Below are positions 1-11,539 of a stretch of 64,000 bases of DNA, piece by piece. The notes under the pieces were generated by a model. It did not search any database. It was given only the letters and a program-made list of their open reading frames with translations, and was not told the origin of the DNA. A program made the position numbers and the translations under genes. Numbering within the stretch: the stretch's first letter is position 1; each line of letters begins with the position of its first letter. The stretch is from the NCBI GenBank assembly GCA_031769625.1, contig JAUIMM010000017.1, positions 779,001-843,000 on the forward strand, read 5' to 3'. This stretch comes from Taudactylus pleione (lineage: Eukaryota > Chordata > Amphibia > Anura > Myobatrachidae).

Positions 1-125
1 TCCTGCCTGGGGTGTCTCTCTCTGCTCTGGTGCTTCTAGCACACTCAGCTGACGCAACAAACTGCTGAGATTCAGCTGTTTGTGTGCTAGAAGCACCAGA
101 GCAAAAAGCGACACCCCAGGCAGGA
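1..125. repeat. Foldback hairpin, 44-bp arms
   Basis: Bases 1-44 and 82-125 are near-perfect reverse complements (outer 16 bases TCCTGCCTGGGGTGTC are identical), separated by a 37-base loop. Only a few mismatches lie near arm position 17-22. The left arm touches the window edge, so the element may extend further left. It is probably a foldback DNA element; no protein is encoded. Confidence 0.75.
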
Positions 126-220
126 AAGATGAACTGCAATGAGTTGCGACATGTACAGGGTACTAGAATGAAGATTGCCGTAACTGCTATTCACATGACT
201 GCCAGAATCCGGGAGACTAT

Positions 221-893
221 GGGCCAAATTCAATTAGCTGCGAACAGCCGAGCTGCGATATTTTTGCCGCATTCGACCTGTTTTTAGAAGACTTTTTCTA
301 TGCGCGCTCCCGCTTATCTTTGTATTCAATTCAAAAAGACGCAAAAAGGCAAAATCGGCAAATAGCTAAAAGTCCCTAAAATTTTGTGGAAATCAATCTG
401 TACCCCAGAAAAAGCTACACTAACATTAGAAATCAATATAGAAGTGGTCTAATAGCCCTGGGGTACATGAAAATGGGTACTAGCATATTTTGATGTCTCT
501 AAAGTGAAGATTTAAAAAATCTGAAAAATACACCTGCTGCAGCCTCGTGCAATCCCAACAACACCTGTCTCATCCATATAGGCCCCCAAAGTACCAGGCC
601 CCCCACTTTTTACCCATTTTCCAACACTTCATTTTCTACAAACATTTTTTAAGTTTTTTGGACTGATTAGTCATTAGGGGGGGGGGGGGGTCCAAATGGT
701 TCCGGACCAAATCCCCACCCCAAAATAGTGATTTTGCACTTCCAATTCGCCTGCCTATACAAGAGAAAACATTTCTGTTTTTCTTCCGCTCAGACGAAAA
801 CTCCTGCAATTGAATACAGAGATAAGTTGAAAACAGGCAGAAAGTCCAAATCAGCAAAAACTTTTCTCCAAACGCTGGAGACGCCGCTCCTAC
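221..893 (+). mobile_element. Non-autonomous TIR element, family A copy 1
   Basis: Starts with GGGCCAAATTCAATTAGCTG and shares long blocks with 50713-51543, for example TTGTGGAAATCA.TCTGTACC, AAATCAATATAGAAGTG, CACCTGCTGCAGCC and CACCTGTC.CATCCATA. No transposase is present. The right boundary is approximate because the terminal repeat is poorly kept here. A run of G lies at about 677-690. Confidence 0.65.
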
Positions 894-1185
894 TGGGGCC
901 ATGTAAGTAGCCCCACTGGGCCACCAGTAATGTTATGCTAGGCAGGCCGACAGACTCATGACGACCTTATGCATGTCAATATAACTGCCGACATAACATG
1001 CCACACCCATCATTGCATATATGTGCAGCTTTAGTTAGCAGTTTTTATTTTTTAAAAGATACATAAAGTTCCAAATTTAAAGTGAAAGGGACCTGCACAA
1101 ACATACACACTTTCAGACAAATATGAACTACACCTCAATTTCAGCATGAAAAACTGGTACAATATACTGTACTATAGCTCTAGGG

Positions 1186-1697
1186 CAGTGTCAGGGAACA
1201 GGGGTAAATTACCTCACATGGGGTAAAAATGAAATTCCTGGGGGTAATGGACGGACAGCCGGGCATGCATATGAATTATTCTAGAATATAGAATGATTCA
1301 TATGCATGCCCGGCTGTGCCGCAGGGAGGCTCTAAGCCGGACGCCCGCTGAGATGTTATTACCAGCGGGCGCCTGGCTCCTTCCCTGCAGCGGCGCGTTA
1401 GCCGGTGGCTGGAGTTCTCTTCTGAACTCCAGCTTCCGCCTCTGTCCATGCGCACTATGGGAGAGATGTCATGACGTCTCTCCAATAGTTCCGAGGAGCA
1501 GCCGGGTGGACAGGACGGCGGCGGATGCAGGAGCGGGGATTAAGGTAAGTGGTTTTTTTTTGTACAAGCGGCACTACAGGGGCATTATATGGGGCACTAC
1601 TACAGTGGCATTATATGGGGGCACTACTATATGATTTCCTTCCTTTCAAATCAAATATATTTTGGGGTAAAAGGTAAAAAAGGTTCCCTGACCCTTG
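1186..1697. mobile_element. Non-autonomous hAT element with 8-bp target duplication
   Basis: The 8-bp direct repeat CTCTAGGG (1178-1185 and 1698-1705) brackets a 512-bp element. Its ends CAGTGTCAGGGAAC and the reverse complement of GTTCCCTGACCCTTG form the inverted termini. Both the 8-bp duplication and the CAG start are standard for hAT transposons. The interior carries a sharp 63-bp palindrome (1255-1317), GC-rich sequence and short repeats of GGCACTAC/GGGGCATTATATGGG. The open frames on both strands come from the palindrome and GC content and are not taken as genes. Confidence 0.85.
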
Positions 1698-1705
1698 CTC
1701 TAGGG

Positions 1706-1988
1706 GAGTGATTTCCAAGTACAATGTGCTGCAGAGTAGCTTTGAGAGCAGGATGTGCTAAAAACGAGCACAAGATGCAAGGCTTCATATACACCTGGCA
1801 TATGATTTCAGCTCCTGTGTGTACAAGCAGTTTGAGTCAACAAAATCAAAAGCATAATTAAAAATAAAACTGTGCCACTGAAACCTTGTGGTATTCATAC
1901 TAATACATCAGGCCTTGCAAGGTAACATCATTTAGGTATTTCAGTCAGATATGTACTACACACCTATTTTTCATACTGCTACAGAACA
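1706..1988. other. No recognisable feature
   Basis: AT-moderate unique-looking sequence between the hAT element and the Tc1 remnant. I see no terminal repeats, coding pattern or tandem structure. Confidence 0.5.
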
Positions 1989-1990
1989 TA

Positions 1991-2700
1991 CACTAATCAG
2001 CCTTTACATTAAAACGACCTGCCTAATATTGTGTAGGTCCTCCTCATGCCGCCAAAACAACTCTGACCCTTCGAGTCATGATGTCCTGTGGTATAAGTTA
2101 GTCGTTTAAGTCCTGTAAGTTGCCAGGTGGGACCTTCATGACTGACTTGTTTTTCCAGCACATCCCATAGATGTTCAATCGGATTGAGATCTGGGGAAAA
2201 GGAGGCCAAGTCAACACCTTGAACTCTTTGGGGGAGCTCTGGAAAGTGATTAATTAGAGAGTGATAAACTACCAGCACTCAGCTCTTGTCATGTTACAGG
2301 CTGTGTTTGAAAAATGACAGTTATGAGCTGTTTGGTTGGTAGTTTATAGCTTTCCAAATTATCACTGTCCATGCTCCTCAAATAATTCCTGAACAACGTT
2401 TGCAGTGTGGCAGGGCACATTATCCTGCTAAAAGAGGCTACTGCCATCAGGGAATACCTTTGCCATGTAAGGGTGTACTTGGTCGGCAACAATGTTTAAG
2501 TAGGTGGTACGTGTCAAAGTAACATCCACATGAAAGCCAGGACCCAAGGTTTCCCAGCAGGACATTGCCCAGAGCATCACACTGCCTCCGCAGGCTTGCC
2601 TTCTTCCCATAGTGCATCCTGGTGCTATTTCTTCCCCAGGTAAATGACGCACACGCAACCGGCCGTCCATAAGGGAAAGAGAAAAAGGAACAAACCGCAA
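1991..2700 (-). pseudogene. Tc1-like transposase remnant
   Basis: A decayed minus-strand Tc1/mariner transposon, the DDE transposase that cuts and pastes at TA sites. Reading from high to low coordinates, 2428-2700 encodes GGSVMLWAMSCWETLGPGF, the strand around the second catalytic Asp, ending KVFPDGSSLF just before the expected QQDN motif. Then 2009-2278 encodes SPDLNPIEHLWDVLEKQ, the block with the third catalytic acid. The terminal repeat is kept at 1991 (CACTAATCAGCC, preceded by TA) with the family-typical CCTAATATTGTGTAGGTCC next to it. The 5' half of the gene and the other terminus are missing. Several frame breaks and a short repeat fragment (2289-2345) interrupt it, so it cannot be active. 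Confidence 0.85.
2289..2345 (-). mobile_element. Fragment of the 199-bp palindromic MITE inside Tc1
   Basis: GGCTGTGTTTGAAAAATGAC followed by AGTTATGAGCTG matches the central part of the complete element at 39684-39882. It sits between the two conserved transposase blocks. Another fragment is at 19530-19605. Confidence 0.6.
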
Positions 2701-2934
2701 CCCAAGTAGTATCTCTGTTCAGTCAAAGGCATGAGCTCCGGAAACCAAAATGGACAGAGGGCGCCATTCAGATTTCTGGAATTCATGGGACGCTGCACAT
2801 TATGATGGCCGTCTGTTAGTTTTATCTCGGTTTGTTTGCTCTATATCCTAAATAAGTTACAGATCAGAGATTCATTTCTACATTTCATGCTCCCTCAAGC
2901 TGCCCAGATTGCCTCCCCACTGGCCCTTCATCCT

Positions 2935-3124
2935 CTATGATCATCTTCTGTCACCTCCCCTTTCCTGTCAGATTGATTACATTCACTTCTCACCTCTTTA
3001 ATTCCCTCCCCTCTCTACCATGGGATTGGCTCTTTAACCCTGTCCACTCCTTTCTTTTTGTCTTCTGTCACCACCCCTCTCTGATCAACTTTGTCCCTCC
3101 CCTCTCCTTTCTTATTGGTTTCTA
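2935..3124. repeat. Degenerate pyrimidine-rich tandem repeat
   Basis: Loose repeats of a unit containing TTCTGTCACC, CCCCTCTCC and ATTGG, roughly 60-110 bp apart. The motif resumes after the SINE at 3466-3505 (TTCTGTCAACACCCCTCTCC and CTTATTGG), so the SINE landed within it. Confidence 0.5.
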
Positions 3125-3465
3125 GAGGCAGCACAGACGGTGTAATTGTTAGCATTACTGCCTCAGAGCACGGAGGTCGTGGGTTCGATACCCAGTAGGC
3201 CCTAACCGTGTGGAGTTTGGATACTCCTGTGCTTGCGTGGGTTTTCTCCGGTTGCTCCGGTTTCCTCCCACACTCCATAAATATACTGGTATGTTAATTG
3301 GCTCCCAACAAAATTACCCCTAGTGTGTATATGTGTGAGCATGTGGTAGGGAATATAGAGTGTAAGCTCCACTGGTGCAGGGACTGATGTGAATGGTCAA
3401 ATATTGTCTGTAAAGCGCTGCGGAATATGTGTGCTCTATATAAATAACTGGTAATAAATAAATTA
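3125..3465 (+). mobile_element. tRNA-derived SINE (V-SINE-like)
   Basis: The head is tRNA-like: an A-box-like GTGTAATTGTTAGC near 3140 and a B box GGTTCGATACC at 3182-3192, as needed for RNA polymerase III. The conserved body follows (GTGTGGAGTTTGGATA, GCGTGGGTTTTCTCCGG, GGTTTCCTCCCACACTCC), known from fish and amphibian SINEs. The tail GTAAAGCGCTGCGGAATATG...CTATATAAATAA with a TAATAAATAAA end resembles amphibian SINE/LINE tails. It moves by borrowing LINE reverse transcriptase. Confidence 0.85.
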
Positions 3466-3505
3466 TTCTGTCAACACCCCTCTCCTCTCCTTTTCTTATT
3501 GGCAG

Positions 3506-4233
3506 GTATGAGTTTAAAAAAAAAGTCACTGCTTTACTTTTTAAAGTAAGGAGGTGTTCCTAGGCATGCCCACAAAGTGTTATTTGAAAGATCTTTTTAA
3601 AAATACTGTATTAGGAGACCTGAAATAATGGTGGTAGACAGATCCTGATTAGTAGTACTCACATTAATATAGGTGCAATGTATTTTTGCGAAGTAGGAGC
3701 ATAACTGAGCAGGGAGCTTGCCATAGGTGTTCCCACTCTAGTGAACGCTGCTCGGGGCAGTAATTGCAGTCAACCTGTGCACCTTGTGGAATCTCACTCT
3801 AGCACATGTATTCTGTCACTTTAAGTTAAATGATCAGAATATATAATACAATCTCCTCTATTGACTAATAACAATGATTCAAATGAGATAAAAGTCAGAT
3901 CCTAGGTACTATACATAAATAAAGCAGTGCCAAAGGAGCTACCCCTTAATGTCAGATAGTGCATCACTGAAGCATTCTATTCCCCCAATGGGATCTCAAT
4001 GCCCAGCGTGATACTGCCACTGTTAGCTGTTTTTCTCTTTATTTCAGTATTCCCCCTGCAGGCTGGCCATACCCCACTGGCACAGTTCAGTTGAGTACAG
4101 GGAGGGGGGCGCTACAACATGCACTTTCTCTGGGCGCCATGGTTCCACACTACTCCTCTGTATTCATGCATCTGTGTAAGAGCTTATAAAGTGTAAAAAA
4201 AATAAAAAAATTACGTGGTTCCCCCCCCTAAAA
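3506..4233. other. No recognisable feature
   Basis: Mostly AT-rich sequence without visible terminal repeats, ORFs of note or tandem structure. Confidence 0.45.
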
Positions 4234-4399
4234 GCACAACCAGCCCCGGACTTTTCAGAGCCAGTCCTGGTTGTCTAAATATGGGGGACAAAAGACGTAG
4301 GGGTCCCCTGTATTTAGCACAACCAGTACTGGGCTCAGCGAGCCGGTCCTGGTTTTGGAAATACAGGGGACAAAATGAACTTGGAGATCCACAGGGCCC
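4234..4399. repeat. Two-copy 83-bp direct repeat
   Basis: Units 4234-4316 and 4317-4399 both start GCACAACCAG and share AGCC(A/G)GTCCTGGTT and the block TA..GGGGACAAAA. They are clearly diverged, so the duplication is old. The 73-codon open frame across it is probably accidental. Confidence 0.6.
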
Positions 4400-4763
4400 T
4401 CTGGTACCTGTAGTTCACCTGCAAAACAAATCTTAAAATAAACACAAGATTGACAGATCTTCCTGCATGTACAAAAGATCTAAAGATGCGACCACCGACC
4501 CGTGGGTACGTGCATCAGGATCATTATAAAGTGCACACACTGGACGATATGAACAATATTTTGTTCCGATGCGTCAGAATCTGCCAAATCGTTAAAGATA
4601 TCTTCTAGTGCGTAGAGTCCTTTAGGCATCCAGAAGCAGTTTCAATTAAAAAAAATAGAAAGAAAAACATAAAATAGATTAGTAAATTAATATATGCAAA
4701 GCATGTGAAAGCTAAAAATTGCAGTAGGGTGATGGTCTCCACCAGTAGTGTTCACCCACATTA

Positions 4764-5077
4764 AGCCGCGTATCCACTAGACGATATAATGAACGATATC
4801 ATTATCATTCATTATATTATCCAGTGGATATGCCATCAACAACCAGCGATGCGCGCTCCTGCTGGTCGTTGACGACGTCGCTTATTGCCCGAACCTGCTG
4901 TCCAACCTGACAATATCGTCAGGTTGCTCATGTTCGGGGATGAGGGAGGGTGCCGGCACTGAACAATATATCATTCAGTGTGGTTGCTCAATGTCGTTAA
5001 GGACATTGAGCACACCACTGCCGGGGACACACTACATTATATCGCTCATGGAGCGAATCTCGTAGTGGATATGTCCT
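4764..5077. mobile_element. MITE with TTA target duplication
   Basis: Starts AGCCGCGTATCCACTAG and ends CGTAGTGGATATGTCCT, imperfect inverted termini flanked by TTA on both sides (4761-4763, 5078-5080). Interior hairpins such as CCAGCGATGCG...GCTGGTCGTTG and ATTGAGCA.../TGCTCAATG are visible. A 3-bp TWA duplication fits PIF/Harbinger-type MITEs. Related to 45372-45682. Confidence 0.7.
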
Positions 5078-5080
5078 TTA

Positions 5081-6864
5081 CCCTCTCCCCCACAAAAACA
5101 TGTTTACAAGAAATAAGCAAACATGTACCCTAAAATCCTACATTTAAGGAAATGTATAATTAGTACAGCAAGTGTGCAGAGAGTATTTGACCCGATTTGA
5201 ATACAGAGAACTGTTTATGATGTAGTCACCACAGACAATGATGCTGTACTGGGTGTGTAACACTAGAAAGAACACACCTGTACAGCATTACAACACTCCC
5301 TGGGAATGCTCATCACTCAGCACTAATCTGCACAGCGTACTTACAACAAGCACATACCACCACAGTAGTTATTAGGCCCCTCACACTTTGTACAGTATAG
5401 AAAGCAGTGATTATAGACTCACAAAATATAATTCCTTATGGAACTCTCCTGCCACGTTGCATTAATAACTCTCCAAACTTATTAGTATTAGTACATTAAT
5501 CACTTCCCAGTACCTATACCAACATTAACAGTACTAATGCTGCAGAAAGACAACACTGTGCATTCAAGGTCTACAGGTGATCATACTTTTCAAATACCCA
5601 AGGCAAGTTCACATTACATTACATACCCCATGAATGGGACTGTGGCCCATTCAGTTCCATATGTTTTGTGCACACAAACGGAAGAGTCTCCAGTTTTTAA
5701 GTTCATTATTGACGTCTATGGTTTCCTTTTGAAAGCCGATAAAAACCACACGAGTACACAAAGCAATTTTCACTTATTTTCTTAATGTAGTTGTAACATG
5801 ACATCCAAAACAGAATTTAAAAATATTACAGCGACTGAACCCAACACATATATAGGTCCGACTTCATTTTCTTAAAGCAAGTAAGCTGACCCCTTTTGCA
5901 TCAGCAAACTGATATTAGCATGGCCCCTAGTCTTTGTTCTCCACTATACTATGCTGCAGAACATGTTGACACTATAAATAAAAGCACACTGTCAGCGACA
6001 GCTTCACTGGCCACAAGAGGGTGCCTACTGCATACTGTGAATGCACCAAAGAACCTCCCGCGCACTACACAAACAACAAAGGGAGGGGCATGACATCACA
6101 GTGGGTATGGCAAAGCATGCAGGGATATGTAGTCCTGACAGATACCACAGCACAAAGCAAAACAAGCATGCTACTCCTCAAAATACAGTGCAGCATGTTG
6201 CGGAGTGCAAATAGCGGCTGTCAATAAACCTCACTCATATTGAGCATGCCACTGCAAGCAGTAGAAACAAGTAAACCACAAATATTCAATTAAACCTGGG
6301 AGCCTGTCCTAAGAATCTGCAGTACAGTTAATCTACCTCAGGATATGCAAGGAAAAATGCACCTCCGGTAATTAATGCGCGGATAAACCCATTAGATTCT
6401 ACAATTTACGCAAAATCAGTGAATTGCTGCATATACCTGGAGCTTTCCCCACGCAGTAAAACTAACACTACATTGAATATGCCCCCAAGGTTAAGGTTTG
6501 CAGTCAGGAAAATATCCTACATAATTTACAAACCACAATGATCTGCCACTATTCCTATCATTTGCAGACCCAAGAGAATTGGATATTACAGATAAATTAT
6601 CCTATATTTAAAAAAAAAAAAAAAAGGGGGTAAACATATTACAGAGCACTGTTCAACACAGGAAAAATATTAAGGGAAAAATACAACTCTACACGATGGA
6701 CGCAATGTTCCGTTTCAGAACAGCACATTGTGCCCGCTAGCATTATTGCCGTATGTGCGCAGTCGGACATTGCAACAATGCCCAGCATCACATCGCGTAG
6801 AATTGCAATTGGATACAACATCAGGAGAAGAATAATGACAGCACAAGAGAGCTTACAATCTAAT
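5081..6864. other. No recognisable gene; anonymous sequence
   Basis: Short open frames at 5537-5785 and 5896-6227 lack any motif I recognise and have no splice context. A poly(A) run lies at about 6609-6625, possibly a retrocopy tail without an identifiable body. Confidence 0.4.
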
Positions 6865-7134
6865 GTTGGGTACACACTACACGATGCGTGTACCCAGTGA
6901 CGGCACGATACATCGCTCCACCAATACATACGACACGAAGCAGACAACGGTGCAATGTTCAGTTCCATGATGCATTTAGAGCAGCATGGTGTCCTTCATA
7001 GCATCGTCCCATCTGCTGTGTTGCACAGCAGTTGGGGCAATGCGATGAACGACCCGCGGGCACGCGCGATTAGGCGTACACACTATGCAATCAGAAAAAT
7101 ATATTGTGCAATGGATTGCGTAGTGTGTACCCAT
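6865..7134. mobile_element. MITE with GGGTACACACTAC termini
   Basis: Left end TTGGGTACACACTACACGAT and right end GCGTAGTGTGTACCCATC are inverted repeats. The interior has hairpins (GCATGGTGTCC..., CTGCTGTGTTGCACAGCAG) and no coding sequence. Related in its ends to 9165-9475. Confidence 0.7.
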
Positions 7135-9164
7135 CTTGAGAGAGAACAGGAATACATAACATTTAACCATGTAAACCTGTATTGGTAAAGTACCCATGTT
7201 ATCCTAAAGAAAAGAAAAATCATTGTAATGCTGTATAATTAGTCTACAACATATGCAAAAGTCATGCACGAGTCGGTCCTTAGACTATGAAGTCACAATA
7301 TAGTTGGTTTTAAAAAAAAAAATTATATATGTTTACACACTCACACACTTATTAGAAACACTGCTATGCCCATCTGCAGTGAAATCCATGCACATTACAT
7401 ACATTTCATAATATTTTTACATTATTATTTTTTTTAAAAATAACCCAAGGGGTGTACTGATATACTGCAGGCCCCCACGCCCCCGTACAATGCAGTCCAG
7501 TCACTTTACATTAGAAACCCAGGTCAGCATCAGCTTGCCACCAAAAATGTGCAGCCACACACGAGGTCACAGTACATTAGCCTGCCCTGATAGAATTTAG
7601 TCAATATGCTAATTTACACTACCATAAGAATGCACAGCTTGGGCTAATGTGATTGCTATCTATGCAGAACAGAAGAGACATACAAGGAATAAAATATCCA
7701 GTTTATGAATTTTTATATGTGGTATTTGCTTTACAAATATGTTATATAAGACTTTTTATTCCCATAAAGGACTGTAGTCTACTGCAGATCACAACACAAT
7801 GCATGTCTATATTACATAAAGAAGCAAAATTATCACTATAAAAACACAAAAACTAGAAAAAAAAAAAAAGTATATACTGTATATATCACTCACATTTAGT
7901 TATTAGATTATATACCAGGCTTACAAAACGCATAATTGCTAGTGACAGGGTCAAGGCACAGCATGTCACATTGTAATACATAAAGGACTACATACCCCAT
8001 AATGCTTTGTGAATAAAGTTACATAAATTAATACGTAATTTTCCAAACTAATTTCTCAGGTAGGACTTTCCAGTTATGTGATTTAGGTGGGGATGAGGCA
8101 TCTAGCCTACAGAGCTAACACTTTTGCACCAAATTTGAGGGGTGGGTGGGGAGGTTCCTTCGCATGGCAGACTGACATGGAGGGAAATTCCAAAACAATA
8201 GACGGGAGGCAGGCGTGCACACAGTGTGCAATGTGGAAGAGAGACCCACAAAGACCTTACCCATGTACTTACAGGTAGGCAGAGGGCAGCTGCTGGGTGC
8301 AGGGAAGAGGAACGCGGCAGATCCCAGCACAGGGGGGACACAGATCATTGCTGCTGCCTCTGAATCATCTTCCAGCTTTGCACTAACCACGCACAAGCTG
8401 CACTAATATGAGCTTCTGCAACACCCTCCTCCTTCTCCACAACCCCAGGATGAGTCCATGCAGCCCCCCAGGGGAGGACACCATGCAGCTCAGTAATGCA
8501 CATTCACCACGCACTCTACATAGACGAAGGAATCCCTGCATTATCCCAGCTTGTACCAAGTCAGCCTAGCTGAGGAGGGGAGCACACATAATGGCCAAAT
8601 GAGAAAGAATCAGCCGCTTGTGCGAGAGCCACCCACCCTTTGTGCAGTCTCAATGGTATTTCCGACTGCTGCTTGCTCAGAAACACAGGCATGCAGTACC
8701 GGACTATGACTACAGGAGGGCTGCAAGGCAAACCTAACGTGTTTTCATGGGCCGGATTCATGTAACATCAGCCCTATTATGCAACAGACGGATAATGCAG
8801 GGATCACACAGGCTGCTTATGCCTCCCAGACAGCTAGCAAGATGGAGGCAATGCTCACGAATCATGTCCCTCCATATGCAACTATAACTTATCACCTAAA
8901 AACTGATCAATTAGCAGCAATATGTGATAAAGCAGATTTCATTATACCTTCTTAATATAGTAAAACATTTTTTTTTAAATAAGAGCATTCCATTACCATT
9001 ATAACATGATTTTTCTTGCTGTTACTACACATATAGTATTACCAACTTTCAGATATCTCCCAACACCTGTTGTGAACCCCAAAATAAAATAAAGTCATAA
9101 GCAATAAAGCCTCTCCCCTACTCGCCACGCCTTGCACCACGTTTGTCAAGACCCCGTCCCTAAT
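7135..9164. other. No recognisable gene
   Basis: AT-rich to 8080, then a more GC-balanced stretch 8090-8770 with overlapping short open frames on both strands. None shows a known motif. Poly(A) runs near 7310 and 7858. Nothing else stands out. Confidence 0.4.
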
Positions 9165-9475
9165 GTGGGCTACACATTTGGTAAGTGTGCGGCTGTGCAG
9201 ACCTACCAGTTGGCCACAGGAAGCAGCTGTGACTTCATTGTAGCTGTTTCCTGTGGCCAGTATATGAGTCAGCCACCTGTACACACAGGCAGATGTGCAC
9301 GATACGTCTCTGAGATTTATCACATCTGCTGTGCTGCATGGCTGACGCGATATATCTGTGACCGACGTGGTTCACATTTATATTGTGTGTACACACCGGG
9401 CGACAGTCAGGATGATATATCGTTCGTCGGCTCTACAAGCAATATATAGTCCCGTCCAGTGTGTACCCTGCTTTA
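9165..9475. mobile_element. MITE with internal hairpin
   Basis: Degenerate ends GTGGGCTACACAT and GTGTGTACCCTGC form the termini. An internal hairpin pairs GGCCACAGGAAGCAGCT (about 9213) with its complement ending about 9260. The right part is rich in CGATATATCG-like short palindromes. Confidence 0.6.
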
Positions 9476-9852
9476 TTTTTGGGAGGAATTAGTCTTTTAA
9501 AGAACATTTTCACTTTCAGAAATGTCCTATAAAGAAATTAATACCTATCCAGCTTACATAGTATGAGTTCCTCCCTCTGTGAGCCAGCAGTGCTCCTGTA
9601 AAAAGAAAGTTTCCAGACAGAAGGCCTTAATGAGGTGTGAGCTGAGCAGTCTGATTGGCCCATTCCTCAAGCATTATGTTGCATAATCATTTAGCTGTAA
9701 CAGATGCATGGAGCTAGAACATTCGACAAAGGGCATATTGTAAAGTGGAGATCTCCATGCATGTTATCTAATGCTGGCCACAAATCTATGGCCCCGAATC
9801 CCCTGTTCTTCTGATCAAACCCGATAAACTCCAATCCGCGGTTCGGCAGCCA

Positions 9853-10119
9853 TTGATGAACACCGATCCATCGCCAGATTCAGGACATTCAACAAAAAAT
9901 GTTGAACTTGCCAATATTGAACATTGTGAATACTTTCAGGACAAGATTTGGGAATCAAGATTTTTCAACAAGTTGAAATATCCCCAATTCCGGCAGTACA
10001 AGGAATTGCGGCAATCAGTCGCAGATGTATGGGCTTCTTTAGTGTCTCTTCAACACATAAAAATCGATTCCTTGCACAAGGAGTTTAAAGATATTTTTAA
10101 GTTCCACCTTAAGTTGCTG
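9853..10119 (+). pseudogene. Protein-like fragment, possibly hAT transposase
   Basis: An open frame with ordinary protein composition: hydrophilic, with EHCEYFQDKIWESRFFNK and a repeated pattern of charged and hydrophobic residues ending IDSLHKEFKDIFKF. The last block resembles the helical segment before the dimerisation region of hAT transposases, but that is a weak impression. The frame runs on only because a 185-bp hAT MITE (10127-10311) is inserted. Without it the frame would stop a few codons later. No start context or splice sites are convincing. It could also be chance. Confidence 0.3.
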
Positions 10120-10126
10120 TGTACGG

Positions 10127-10311
10127 CAGAGGTTCCCAAACATGGTCCTCAAGGCTCCCCAACAGCTCAGGTTTTAGAGCTATTCATGGTTGAGCACAGG
10201 CGGTTAAATCAAATTGACTGAGGTACAAATTAAGTTACCTGTGCTCAACCATGGATATCCTTAAAACCTGGACTGTTAGGGTGCCTTGAGGGCCGCGTTT
10301 GGGAACCACTT
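10127..10311. mobile_element. Hairpin hAT MITE with 8-bp target duplication
   Basis: Flanked by GTGTACGG at 10119-10126 and 10312-10319. Ends CAGAGGTTCCCAAAC and GTTTGGGAACCACTT are inverted repeats, and much of the 185 bp can fold on itself (GGTTGAGCACAGG near 10190 pairs with CCTGTGCTCAACC near 10240). The same family begins at 63907 and runs off the window. Confidence 0.9.
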
Positions 10312-10319
10312 GTGTACGG

Positions 10320-10923
10320 CATGGATATAAAGTATACATGTGTTTATATCTGTAGACATGTTAAATACAACAAAATATCAGCAGGGCTACTTTAAATGAA
10401 ATTAATATAGTCATATATAGAAATCCTGCCATGTTTTTTTTTTCTTTGTAGGGACCACAAACATTTTCACAGTCCCGCTTGTACATTCAAACTTTAAAAA
10501 TGGAAATTACACTGAAAAATTACTTCCCAGTTCTAAATATTCATATACTTCGATTTTACTAAACATTTCTACAAAAAAAAAAAAAAAACCACATACAGTA
10601 TGCTTCCTCTTCAAGCAAAATAATATACATTCTTGGAACAGAAAAACAAGACAAAGTACTAGTAATCTTCAAATAGGGTTACCTGCATCCTGGAGATCCC
10701 TATGTTGATGGCAAGACAGGTATGTTCCAGTTTAGGTGCAGTCATACCAGTCATGGAGGTGAAACAGGGTAAATGTATACCAATGGTAATATCCATCTTG
10801 GCTACATCCCACCTGCAGAAAACAAAGAAAGACCCAATTTCTTCAATGTAATCCCCCTGCTAAACCAAAAAAAATCACAATGGTATTCTTGAATATTTTA
10901 TACTGATTTCCATTACGAACACT
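10320..10923. other. No recognisable feature
   Basis: AT-rich sequence with a poly(A) run near 10572-10589; no element boundaries seen. Confidence 0.4.
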
Positions 10924-11539
10924 GGGCCTGATTCAGAGCCGGACGCTATTTGCGCTCGCTTGTTCAGAAAAAGGGGCCGGATATATAAATAGACCGCTCG
11001 CTCTTTGCGGTCTCTTGACGCCTCTATGTCTGAGTGAGCGAACTAAATATGTGCTCGCTATTTTGTAAAAACGCCCCCTGGCCGCTCGCATCATACGTCA
11101 TCTCCGCTATTTATTAGATTAATCGAGTACATCGAAAAGTACGTCTGAACTGCTCGCAGTGCTTGTGGTTGGATTTTCCTACCGCAATCATGCGAACAGT
11201 TCAGGCTAAGAGACAACCAAGTGACGTGGCCGATGACGCTGCTTTGTTAATTATGCACACCCTTAAAACGCCCGTTTTGACCGTGTGGCACGCCTGCGTT
11301 CGGATCTCCACTCCCCGTTTTCAAGCACCTTCCCCTGTTACCACCCACAAACGCCTCATCCTGTCACTCAAATTAGCAGGCACTCGCTATATTGCGAACA
11401 CATGATTTCCGACCGCAATGACTGGTTGGCGCATGCGCATTCCGACCCATACGCATTCCGACCCATACGCATGCGCAGATGTGCGAACATCGCTCGGAGC
11501 GATCGAGCGGCCGCTTACGAGCGGCTCTGAATCAGGCCC
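10924..11539 (+). mobile_element. GGGCCTGATTCAG-family TIR element, 616 bp
   Basis: Termini GGGCCTGATTCAGAGCCG and CGGCTCTGAATCAGGCCC are inverted repeats, with ACT duplicated on each side (10921-10923, 11540-11542). The interior is CpG-rich (CGCTCG, GCATGCGCA) and non-coding; the open frames seen here are composition artefacts. A second copy in opposite orientation lies at 37674-38268. Confidence 0.88.

Noticed and set aside
636..910. Overlapping open frames on both strands
   Set aside because: They lie inside the family A TIR element and show no protein motif; copy 2 does not keep them.
1276..1634. 113-codon and 69-codon frames
   Set aside because: Produced by a palindrome and GC-rich sequence within a hAT MITE.
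8087..8406. Cluster of overlapping frames on both strands
   Set aside because: No motif, no splice context, mutually overlapping frames; typical of GC-balanced non-coding DNA.
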